Positions 1 through 8,473 of a DNA stretch of 11,804 bases are shown piece by piece. Location: the NCBI GenBank assembly GCA_001430745.1, contig KQ482041.1, positions 957,903 through 969,706 of the forward strand, written 5' to 3'. The notes beneath the pieces were generated by a model, which was not told where the DNA came from, searched no databases, and was given only the letters and a program-made list of their open reading frames with translations. Each line of letters opens with the position of its first letter. The first letter of the stretch is position 1. This DNA comes from Auxenochlorella pyrenoidosa (Eukaryota > Chlorophyta > Trebouxiophyceae > Chlorellales > Chlorellaceae). The translations under genes and the position numbers were made by a program.

Positions 1-960
1 GCCTGCGTGGGGCCCAGCGCCAGCGCCAGCCGCCGCCGGTGGTTCCACAGCTGGTAGTTCTTGGGGTTGGCAGTGGCCACGGAGCGGGTGAGCGCCTTCT
101 CCTGCTGCGCGTGCGCCGCCGCGCCGCCCAGGGCCTGCAGAGTGGAGGGAGCCGCCGGGCCGAGCGTGGACGGCAGCAAGGGTGGCAGCAGGGCCACAGC
201 CGTGGACGGGGTGCGTGACGCGCAGGTGACTGGGCCCCGCTGGTGCGGTGCTCTCACCTGGATGCACCGCCAGCGCCACTCCCACACCTGCGTGGCAGCA
301 GCACACACGACCAGACCATGTCTGGATGAGCCGCAGCACAGCACATCGTGCAGCTGGAGAGCAGCATTGCCAGCTGCCAGTCTTGGAGTACAGCTTTGTG
401 AAGGATCACGCAGCAGCTTGCTGTATGCACCGCTGCATCCCAGGCTGGCAGGGTGCAGGCTGAGCATGCGGAGTCGTGTTGCCGGCCAGGCTGCGGGGCC
501 TGGAGTGCCACTCGCCGTGTAGTTGGAGGAGTTGAGGTCCTGGATGATCTCCTCAGTCAGCCTCAGCACGCGCTCGCTGCAGCACAACCAGGCAACGCGG
601 AGCCGTGAGCGGCGCGCGAACAGCGAGCGCCAGCGGTGCACGCCGAGGCAGCCAAGTGCAGGCCCCCGACGTGCCTCTTGAGCAGCAGGGCGGCTCCAGG
701 CCGCGCCACAATGCCTGGGCCACCGTCTTCGCAGGCGCCGGGGTCTGGTGCTGACCCGCCGCGCCCGCCCCGCCAAGCGCAGCGCACCTGAGCTCGCCCG
801 CCCCCACCGCCGCCCAGAAGTAGTCCATGAGGTCTGCCAGCAGCCCATCCCGAGCGATGGAGGCCACCGGCTGCGGCGTCGCCGGCAACGGCCGCGGCGC
901 CACGTCGGCCCACTCCGGGCGCTCCCCCACAGGCAGGTAGTCGTCGCCGCTGGCCGCCAT
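1..960 (-). CDS. FTA: Protein farnesyltransferase/geranylgeranyltransferase type I alpha subunit, 5' part (4 exons, runs off the left edge)
   Basis: Family role: this subunit pairs with either of two beta subunits to attach farnesyl or geranylgeranyl to the cysteine of C-terminal CaaX motifs in the cytosol. Exons on the minus strand are 960-788, 576-516, 287-258 and 134 to beyond base 1; they join in phase to give about 132 residues. The N-terminus has the plant-like RPEWADVxPxP segment (residues 14-24), then MDYFWAAVGAGELSERVLRL, LNSSNYTVWEWRWR, and the prenyltransferase-alpha repeat signature NPKNYQLWNHRR in the last exon. The start at 960 is supported by an in-frame TGA at 987-985. Intron 2 (515-288) has a GC donor, and exon 3 is only 30 nt. 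The Rab geranylgeranyltransferase alpha subunit is less likely, because the RPEWADV N-terminus and the NYQLW repeat fit FTA better. Most of the catalytic helical repeats lie outside the window. Family assignment is strong; exact splice sites are inferred. Confidence 0.9.
288..515 (-). other. GC-AG intron in the FTA gene
   Basis: Read on the minus strand, the upstream exon ends AACTACACG and the intron begins GCGAGTGG; it ends CCACGCAG before GTGTGGGAG. Only this junction gives the expected NYT-VW peptide of the family. A GT donor placed three to four bases further on would break the frame. Confidence 0.75.
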
Positions 961-1216
961 GCTGGGTGCTGCACACCCCTGGGCTCAGCTTGGCCAGCAA
1001 ATCCCGCCGGATAGCCCTGACTCTGCTTGCCAGCCAAGCAGGCACCTGCCGCACTGCAGCAAGCTAGTGGTAGCTGTAACGCGGCGCCTCGTACAGCCAG
1101 CTGCACAGGCGCCCAGGAGTGATGGATTGAGGAGGTGGGGGGGGAGCAGGATGGGGGCAACACAGGTTCCAGGGCAGCGAAGCAGCGCATGCCCACCAAT
1201 GGAAGCAGGGCTGTGC
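961..1216 (-). promoter_or_regulatory. Intergenic space and probable FTA promoter / microprotein 3' region
   Basis: These 256 bp separate the stop codon of the microprotein gene from the FTA start, both on the minus strand. They should therefore hold the 3' untranslated region of one and the promoter plus 5' leader of the other. I see no TATA-like box, and no TGTAA-type algal polyadenylation signal on the minus strand. A TGTAA at 1075-1079 is on the plus strand and serves no visible gene. Confidence 0.4.
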
Positions 1217-1608
1217 TCACTTGTCCGACTCTAGGTCGGTCAGCTTGGTGCGCAGATTGGTGAGTGTGGCCTCCAGCACAGCTGCAGGCAGGACAAGAAG
1301 GGCTCGATATCGGGTCCAGCGGTTAAGTGGCGGCGCGCAGTCACACAAGGAGGCAGCGGCGGCAGTCACAGTAGAGTGGTCACAGCGGCGCACCCTTTTG
1401 TGCGTTCGTCTTGTTTTGATCAGCGTCAGCGGCGCGCTGCAAGGCGGCTGCAGGGGTGCAGGGAGAAGAGAAACCGGCACTGTCTCGGTCTGGCAGGTCA
1501 CTGGGGCCGCAATTGTGGAGTGGGTGTGCACATCAGCTTGCCTGAAACGTTGGAGAGCTGCTGAATTGCCTGGCGCCGAGACTGGGCCGCCTGTGAGGGC
1601 GTCGGCAT
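1217..1608 (-). CDS. Predicted 61-residue alpha-helical/coiled-coil microprotein (3 exons), function unknown
   Basis: Not recognised. Minus-strand exons 1608-1542, 1447-1394 and 1281-1217 join in phases 1 and 1 to give 61 codons plus TGA. The peptide begins MPTPSQAAQSRRQAIQQLSN and ends VLEATLTNLRTKLTDLESDK; between lie further A, L, Q, N and K-rich residues. It contains no proline after residue 4 and no glycine, and it has hydrophobic residues spaced like heptads near the C-terminus. A single amphipathic helix or coiled coil is therefore likely, of the kind found in small subunits of larger complexes. There is no signal peptide or membrane segment. Intron 1 (1541-1448) has a GC donor in the strong context CAG|GCAAGC and a pyrimidine-rich tract before its CTGCAG acceptor; intron 2 (1393-1282) is GT-AG. 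The middle exon is 54 nt, so skipping it keeps the frame and gives a 43-residue form. The open frame continues upstream of the chosen ATG, so the start is uncertain. The final exon is the best-supported part. Confidence 0.5.
1448..1541 (-). other. GC-AG intron in the microprotein gene
   Basis: On the minus strand the donor reads TTTCAG|GCAAGCTG. This is close to the consensus known for GC-AG introns, where the exon end and the bases after GC are compensatingly strong. The acceptor is CCCTGCAG after a tract rich in T and C. The next usable GT (GATGTGCAC) would put the downstream exons out of frame. Confidence 0.5.
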
Positions 1609-1845
1609 TCGCGGAGGGCTGTGGAGCTGTTCTGACGAGACGGAGCGTCGGCAGCAGTCTATCTTACGAGTTCTCAGATGGTTGCTAGCCGGGCGACACT
1701 GCCGCAAGCCTTCCCATGCCGCCGCCAGAGCGTGCCGCCTGCAGTGCTCCAGCGTCACGACCGCAGCTGCAGCATGGTTAAAACCACCACTGCATGCCCA
1801 CAAATGACTGTGAATGCACACAGACCCCTGGCAGACATTCCTTTG

Positions 1846-1850
1846 TTACA
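1846..1850 (-). terminator. Candidate TGTAA polyadenylation signal for DRP5B
   Basis: The plus strand reads TTACA, so the minus strand reads TGTAA, in the context CATGTAACAAAG. TGTAA is the usual near-upstream polyadenylation element in Chlamydomonas and related green algae. It would give DRP5B a 3' untranslated region of about 530 nt, a normal length for chlorophytes. A five-base match is weak on its own. Confidence 0.35.
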
Positions 1851-2201
1851 TGAGAAGGCTTTCATTGGAACAAGAGAGCAGTACGGCGCCCGGTGGGGGC
1901 TGGCAAGAGCTACGAAGTGCTGACGAATCACAAAGGCTGGCAAGCGGAGCAAATCGCCAGCGGCAGCGGCAAGGGAATTTGGGGCGGGGAAGGGGGTACA
2001 TCGAAGTTTGCTGAGCATCAGCTGTCAAAGCAAGAAGAGAAGAGGGCTGCAGTCACGTCAAGGCAAAGAGTAAGCACAAAGCAGAGCAAGCGCAACAGAG
2101 GTAGAGTTTGAATCTAATCACCACCAGACAATCTTCGGCACAGGAGGATGGGCAACGGCAGCACAAAAACGCTCTGGCAAGGTCAGTCTGTACCACAGTC
2201 A

Positions 2202-2235
2202 AGTCAAGACAGCGGAGTCACAGTCAAGACAGCGG
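2202..2235. repeat. 14-bp direct repeat, 20-bp period
   Basis: AGTCAAGACAGCGG occurs at 2202-2215 and again at 2222-2235, separated by 6 bp. The two copies are identical and lie within the presumed DRP5B 3' untranslated region. It looks like a local tandem duplication. Confidence 0.8.
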
Positions 2236-2381
2236 TGAAGGCGACGTGGCGGAGCTTCAGGCTGGCAGCACCTTGCTCAACCCCTGCGGCGCCCAGACCG
2301 CTGCAGCCACGGCATTGTCATTTGTTGCGGCAGGCTTGGCAGCTGCAGGGGTGGTTCAGCGCCCGCAAGGCTGACGCTGTC

Positions 2382-5300
2382 TCACCGCATGCTGGCCAGC
2401 ACGGCGCGGGGCGCAGCGCCGTTCTTTGCCACGTCCAGGCCCGCCATCTTCTTGCTCAGGTCCTGAGAGGCCTGCAAGAACGGGATCAGATTGCAGGGCA
2501 CGTTGTCAAGCAGTGCCAAGAACCAGCAGCACACATCGCAAGCGCATTCGGACCCAGTGGGTCAGAGCAGCAGTAAGTCTGCTTGGCAAGCGCACACAAA
2601 CTGGACACGCATGCCTCCTGCCCCCAGCCTACCTTGATCCCTCCCGGCAGCGAGCTGCGCAGGCTCATGTTGAGCGGGTTCTCCTCGCTGGCACGCAGCT
2701 TGGGCGTGTCTGCCTCCGGCTTGGCTGTCTGCTGCTGCGCCAGCGTGGAGTGGATCATCGCAAACTTGCGCTGCAGCCGCTCCACCTGCGGCAGGAGAAG
2801 GGAGGAGCAGCATGAACAAGTTTGCGGGGTGCAGGGACTTGAGGCGCTGACCATGCGGGGCACCGTAGGGGACACAGCCCCCCCAGCACTGTCGCAACTC
2901 AAGTACTGACGCATTCATGCGACCCTGCGCCTTGATGGCACCGAGCCCATGGTGCCCTGCCCACCTGGTGCAGCTCCAGCTCCAGGCTCTTGAGCCGCTG
3001 CTCCAGCGCCGCGCGCACCGCTGCGACGTCAAACACCTGTGTAGAGGAAGGGAGCAAGCGACGGTTTGATGCCGGGCTGTCGGCATCTTGCAACCCCCCC
3101 TTCTGTGTTCCCTGCGTCTCAGGCCTACTCGCACGCTTGAAAACCCCTTGAATGCCAGGATGCACTTGAGCCAGCTCACTCCAGACAGCAGATGCCACAC
3201 ATCATGCGCAGCAGGCGGCACCCCTCCCAGGGCGCCCCCACTCCCACCTCGTCCAGGTCCTCCTCGTACGCGCTCTCCAGCTCCTCGCGCAGCCGCGTGG
3301 GGAAGGTGTCGATGATGGGCATGAGGAAGAAGCAGTTGAACTTGAGCTCCACCGACTGCACAAAGTGGTCGCGGATGCCTGCGGGGGGGGCGGGGGCGCA
3401 AAACAGGCAGCAGTGAGCGTCTGGCGTCCTACCAGCACAGCTCGCCTGCAGCTTATTCAGCTCCTTGCTCAGCCAGAGTGCAGCAGGAAGCGGTTTTCTC
3501 ACCTCCCAGCAGCCCCCGCCTGCCCTCCCCGCCCCACCCACCCTCGAAGATCTGGCAGACCAGCGCCGCCACGATCTCCTCGCTCATCGCGCCCAGCGTG
3601 CGGTTCCACAGCGTGTTCTCCAGGAAGTCTGCCGTGGCCGCGCTGCCCTCACCCACGCTCTGCCCAGCCGAGCCCTTGCCGCCGCCGCCGCCGCTGCCCC
3701 CGGCACCGCTGGCGGGGGCAGTGACCTTGGAAAGCATGGCCTTCAGCGAGGAGCGGCTCTTTGTGTGCAGGCTCCAGGTGACGTAGCGGGTGGTGGACTG
3801 CAGGTCCTCCATGCACTTGGTCCTGCGCGCGGGCAGGCCGGGAGGGGAGCAGGGTGCGCCAGTGAGCGGAGCCCAGGCAAAAGGGTGGCTAGCGGGCAGC
3901 AATCCTGCCCAGCGGCTAGGGGCCAAGGCAGGCCACACACTGGCCCGGGAACCTGCAACCGTCTGGGCCCAACACGAGAAAAGCCTGCAGCAGGCATTGC
4001 CGCTGAACTCGCGGCTGGGCGCTGCAAACGCCGCGCCCCTTCCCACCTGCAGCACTTCTCAAACTCGTCGATGAAGGCGTGGTATGCCGCGCCCACTCGC
4101 TTGAGGAACAGGTCGTGGCCATTCAGGAACTGGCCGTCCTTCTGCAACCAAGGTCAGAGGAGGGCAGGGCAGGTGGCATGCGCAGCTTAGAGGGGCGCGG
4201 AGGCTGGTCTCAGAAGCTGGTACCTGTCCAGGCATGGCTGCTCGCCCCTTCAATCCCCACACCAGTGCCGGTGCACCCTGCGACACGCCCACTGCAGCTC
4301 ACCTGCAGCAGGTGCATGGCGATGGGCAGCATGCGGCGCTGTACATGCGCCAGGCGGTAGCCCAGCTGGTGCAGGAAGGGCTCGAAGAGATCGCGTGCCT
4401 TGGACACTGCAGGGGGTCGGGATGCACAGAGTTGGTAAGCGGCTGGGCCACAACAGGACAGCAGGAAGGCGGCACAGCTAGCAAGGCATCATGGCCAGGA
4501 GGCGTAGGGCTTGTAGCAGCTGCCCTCATCTGAACAAACAGGCTCGGCAGCCAGCATACCCGCCGGCGCCGCACAGGAATCTGAGGAGACGGGCAGGCAC
4601 CCACCCGCAATGACGCAGGCGGTGCGCGTGTAGTTGACGCCATCGTGGAAGTCGTCGATACCGCACGCGTTCACAATCTCCTCCCGGCTGATGTCGGGGC
4701 AGGAGATGGTGCCGATGCCTGCCGGTTGATTGAAAAGAAGGATAGCTTCAGCCTGGCAGCAGATGTGTGCAGCGGAACCTCCCCACCCCAGTTTAGATGC
4801 AAGCAGACAAGGGACAGTGCTGGCCTGCGCCGGCCTGCCCTGCGCCCCCAGCAGCATACCGCTGTTCAGCAGCCCCAGCCCTGGGCATGGCCTGCGCTGC
4901 TGCGCCCCCACCTGCGCGGAACTCGGCCATGGCGCGGTGGTACTGCGCGCCACCAAACAGCCGCATGTGAGCGTTGGGCAGGTGCTCGTGCACCACCACC
5001 GGCTTGTTGTCGGGCCCCACAAAGGCGCCCCCGCGGATGTGCTCGTCGGCGAGCGTCTCGCCAAAGCGCTCGGGCGGCGCTGCCACGGTACCGCGCAGCA
5101 GCAGCCCCAGCTTGGAGAGGAAGGCCTCGCGGAAGATGCGGCCCTTCTCCTGCAGGGTCGGGACAGCATGCGAGGGCAGCTGGAGCGCCGGGGGTGGCAA
5201 CTAGGGCGCAGAATGCAGGGCGGGCCATGGGCTGCACCCGTGCACTGCGCAGCAGCGGCGCGGCGGGGCCGGCCCTGCCCACCTTGAGCTTCTCCGGGTG

Positions 5301-8167
5301 CAGGTCGTGCAGCTCCACCTGGGTCTCCTCCAGCCGCTTGCTGGCGTTCCGGTACTCCTTCTCCAGCACCGGCACAATGGTGGGCACGTTTTCGAGGTAC
5401 CGCCGCTGCATGGCAGTTGGGCAGGGGGGCGCGAATCAGGAGCTGGGAGGAAGGGCATGCAGGGCAGGTGGCGTTGACCAGCAGGCAGTCAGGCCTGCGC
5501 TCAGGGGCCCCCTCGTCGCAACTGCCGGGTTGAGCAGCGCAGACAGCCCACCAACTATCCTGCCCTCCCCCAGCCAGCGCCGACCTGCAGCAGGTGCTCC
5601 AGGAAGCGGCGCAGCTGGCCCACGCCGATGCGCGCCCGCTCTGCCTTCTCCAGCTTGCGCCCCAGCCGCGCCTCCAGCTCAGCCACATCCTGAGGGGCAG
5701 GGCACGGGGCACGCCAAGCGGCAAGCTTGAGCCCCTGCTGCGCAGCAGGCAGCACTGGCAGGCCGTTCACTGTTGGCCGGATCCCGGGCCATCAGGCTGC
5801 CGTGCGCCGCACCTGCGCCTCCCGGTCAGCCACCGCTTCCCGGAAGTGCTCGTTGGAGCGGAAGATGGCGTCCTTGCTGTTGCCCACGCGGCCAGAGGGC
5901 ACAGAGCTGCAGGGGGGTTGGGCAGGAGCTGCTGAGCATGGCGTCACGTGTGCTTGCAGGCGGTGCTTGACGGCAGGGCAGCAGGTGCGGAGCACTGCAG
6001 TCATGCGCTGCTGTGGGCTGGTGCACGAAGGCTGCCTTTCTGCACACCGGCTGCCACAAAAAGCTGCCTTGGCATCCCACGCACAGCCCTGCCCATCGCT
6101 ACTGCCAGCTGCAGGGGCCTCTGCCACCTCTGGAGCCCCCGCTGCCCTGCCCGCCAGCCCGTGCCAGACCCCAGCGCACGTGAAGAAGGGCGAGCCGCCC
6201 AGCATGGTGGGCTCCAGCAGGCGCGAGGGCGGGCGCAGGTACATCTCCACGTCGTGCGGCCGCGCAAACTGCGGGATGCGCGTGTCCAGCTTGGTGGACA
6301 CCACCACGGTGCGGGACAGGGAGGGGTCCACCTGCAGCCGGGGGAGGGGAGAGGCCCAGGTGAGGCAGCGTGGGCAGGGCGGGCAGGCGTGGCAGCGGGG
6401 ATATGGCAGCCAGGTGGGCAGGCGCGAGGCAGGGAGCCCCCTGCAGGCTGGCAAGCACGCAAGGGCTGCGGCCACTGCTGCCGGCTGCTGCCTCCCCTGC
6501 ACACACGCCCCCCGCCTGAGCGCCGCTGCACCTGCATGACCAGGCGCCGCGTGGTGGCGTTGCTCCAGTCATTCGAGTCCTCCAGGCACAGGATGATGTA
6601 CTCCTTCTGCTCCATCTTCATGCGCACCATGGCCTCCACCTGCCGCGCGCTGCTCTGCAGTGTGCTGTTGCGCTTGCCGGGGGCAGCCGAGATGAGGCCT
6701 GCGGGGCAGGCAAGAGGCAGGGCAGGTGGCACGCGAAGCCTTGCGGCTGTGCTGGCGGCTCCCTTTGGCCCTGAGCTGGCTCTGCTCCAGGCACAGGGCT
6801 TGCAGGTGCTGCCTTGCATGGGGCCAACACTCAATACCAGGTCAGCCCCCACCCCAACCAACCCTGCAACCCCTTGCGCACCCGGCGTGTCGATGATGGT
6901 CAGGTTAGGACAAAACTTGTACTCGATGCGCACCACAATCTCCTTGGACCAGAACTGCGCCTCGCGGTCCAGCCGCGCGTTCTCGTTCTCAATGTAGTCC
7001 TGGGGGGAGGGGGGTGGGGGTGGGGGTGGGGGAGGCGCGCGCATGTGGCACGAGCTGGGTCAGAGAGTGCTCCCCGCGAGGAGCGGCCAAGGTTGGCGCA
7101 TTGCGGTGCTTGGGCTGCCAGACGTTTCGGAACAGAGGCATAACTTAAGTCCCCGAAGCCATGCTGAGGGGTCGAACGCCAGGGTGCGAAGGCATGCTGG
7201 CCCCCCCCCTCATCGCCCCCAAGGCCCCCACGCCAGCCGCGTGCCATGCCCCCGGCTGCCACCCTTGCGCCCCACCTGCAGCTCCTCCAGGCTGGCCTCC
7301 TGCTCCCCAAACTCGTCGGTGATGAGGTAGCAGTGCGGCTGCACGCAGGCCGAGTTGTACTTCATGTGCAGCGTGATGGGGCGCCGCGTCTTGGTGCCGC
7401 CGCCCACGTGGTTGAACTGGAAGCCCATCAGCGCCTCCACCAGCGCTGCAGAAGGAGGCGGCGCAGGGAGGGGGGTTGGTGGCAGGCCAGGGACAGGAAA
7501 GGAAAGAAAGGGGATGCGGAGCGCGCAAAGCCGGGCTGGGCCGGGCAAGGGCGCATGCCACGCGTCCAAGCCAGCACTGCAAAAGCCAGCAAGCAGGGAT
7601 TGAGCAGCTTTGACCTAATCAACCACTGTGCTCAGCATCTGGATAGGCAAGGCATGGCTGAGGGGCAGTCGGAGATGCGGCAGTTGAAAGGCAGCGGCGG
7701 GCGACGCCGGGCGACGCCGGATGTCGCGCGGCGCCATGCATGCCAGCAGCGCTCAACCCTGCGTGCCACGCAGCCTGCCGGCCAGCCCGCCCATCGTGCA
7801 GACCCTCCATTGCACTGCCCCCAGGGCTCTGCCTTGGCTGCGCACCTGACTTGCCGTCCGTCTGGTGCCCAACCACCAGGATGGCGGGGGCGTCAAAAGG
7901 CTTTTCAAAGTCCTGCGCCAGCGCATGCAGGTCGTTGTAGGCCTCGTAGAGCCGCTCGTTGCCCGTGCGGAAGGCCCGCTCCGAGCGGCCGGGCGACATG
8001 TCGGAGGGGATTTCAAGCACCGAGGCGCGCAGCGCGGCGCCCGAGCGGCGCACTGACGGCGGCGTGCGGCTGTGCTCCTCCGCCTCGCCGCCCAGGTCCT
8101 GGCTGGCCCGCATGGCGTACCGCCCGGGCCCCGCCTGGCTGGCCTGTTGCTGCAGCCAGCTCGCCAT
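2382..8167 (-). CDS. DRP5B: Dynamin-related protein DRP5B / ARC5, chloroplast-division GTPase (17 exons, complete)
   Basis: Family role: a dynamin GTPase that forms a ring on the cytosolic face of the outer plastid envelope and drives constriction; in plants it also acts on peroxisomes. Exons (minus): 8167-7846, 7445-7276, 6999-6882, 6698-6532, 6331-6180, 5906-5813, 5689-5585, 5405-5283, 5149-4912, 4718-4605, 4406-4303, 4141-4047, 3822-3542, 3378-3248, 3036-2965, 2785-2633, 2471-2382. They sum to 2529 nt, 842 residues, without a break. GTPase motifs: P-loop GHQTDGKS (100-107), switch Thr in KTRRP (about 127), DTPG (201-204), TKLD (272-275). ARC5-type signatures follow: FGETLADEHIRGGAFVG, GGAQYHRAMAEF, REEIVNACG, FEPFLHQLG, KCMEDLQSTTRYVTWSLH, ELKFNCFFLMPI and LREELESAYEEDLDE. 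Residues about 1-70 are a disordered-looking N-terminal extension; residues 636-651 form a glycine-rich linker; about 739-790 is probably coiled coil. An in-frame TAG at 8179-8177 sets the start. No frameshift or missing motif is seen. All introns are GT-AG, mostly GTG donors. The protein is slightly longer than the roughly 777-residue Arabidopsis ARC5. Confidence 0.95.
7002..7032 (+). repeat. G-quadruplex-forming G-tract array in DRP5B intron 2
   Basis: Five runs of G (6, 6, 5, 5 and 5) are separated by single A or T bases on the plus strand. This strongly matches the four-tract G-quadruplex pattern with one-base loops. In the DRP5B transcript it reads as C-tracts directly upstream of the acceptor at 7000-7001, so it also acts as the polypyrimidine tract of exon 3. 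Confidence 0.85.
7701..7720. repeat. Perfect 10-bp tandem duplication
   Basis: GCGACGCCGG is present twice head to tail in DRP5B intron 1, the longest intron of the gene (400 bp). It is followed by a GCGCGGCGCC stretch. No function is apparent. Confidence 0.8.
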
Positions 8168-8473
8168 GGGCGGGCGCTAACAAGGTGATGGCCGTTTGAG
8201 CCGGCGCCCTTGCCAGACCCCAGAGCAGCTGCAGGTGGGTGCTGGAAGGTGCTGCCGGGTCTGATCGATGCAGGAGCTAGCTGGGGCTGGCTGACATTTT
8301 CGCCTGTCTCAAACTGTCGCCACAGCAGACGCAGCACGGACCAAAAATGCCGCGGGAGGTGCCTGCAGAGCCCAAAGCGCCGTTCTGACACACCCTGATC
8401 GCTCCGCAGTTTGCCATCAAGAGCACACCCTTGGCTGCCGAGCCCCCTTCTGCCAAGCTCTCGTCTGCGCACC
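8168..8473. promoter_or_regulatory. Shared bidirectional promoter region between DRP5B and the EIF1AD gene
   Basis: The start codons of the two divergent genes are 306 bp apart, so both promoters and both 5' leaders must fit here unless undetected 5' exons exist elsewhere. I see no TATA box in either direction. The middle has two short T- or A-rich patches, GACATTTTCGCC near 8290-8305 and CCAAAAATGCC near 8340-8350, in an otherwise GC-rich stretch. The second flanks a CCGCGG palindrome. No transcription start can be read from sequence alone. Confidence 0.55.

Larger units (their letters stand above)
1609..2381 (-). other. 773-bp gap: DRP5B 3' untranslated region and upstream region of the microprotein gene
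   Basis: No convincing gene is seen on either strand. The part from about 1800 to 2300 is visibly less GC-rich than the genes and is purine-rich on the plus strand around 2025-2110. Both flanking genes are on the minus strand, so this should carry the DRP5B 3' untranslated region down to about 1835, followed by the promoter and leader of the 61-residue gene. Several short open frames here have no recognisable protein character. Confidence 0.5.

Noticed and set aside
61..522. 153-codon plus-strand open frame in the FTA region
   Set aside because: Antisense to FTA exons 3 and 4, whose family signature is clear.
1075..1079. TGTAA on the plus strand as a polyadenylation signal
   Set aside because: Both neighbouring genes are on the minus strand, so there is no transcript for it to end.
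2108..2576. 88- and 142-codon plus-strand open frames near the DRP5B 3' end
   Set aside because: They overlap the DRP5B last exon and 3' region on the other strand, include the local direct repeat, and show no protein-like pattern.
4489..5724. 411-codon open frame on the minus strand
   Set aside because: It reads through several DRP5B exons and introns in mixed frames and only partly contains the exon 10 peptide. The spliced model explains the conserved sequence better.
4645..5730. 361-codon open frame on the plus strand
   Set aside because: Antisense to DRP5B exons 7-10, with low-complexity R/A/G/P composition and no family resemblance.
5727..6997. 270- and 349-codon open frames on the plus strand
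   Set aside because: Antisense shadows of DRP5B exons 3-6. Stops are rare because of GC content.
8290..8350. E2F-like sites in the divergent promoter
   Set aside because: TTTTCGCC and AAAGCGCC only partly resemble the TTTSGCGC consensus; not enough to call.
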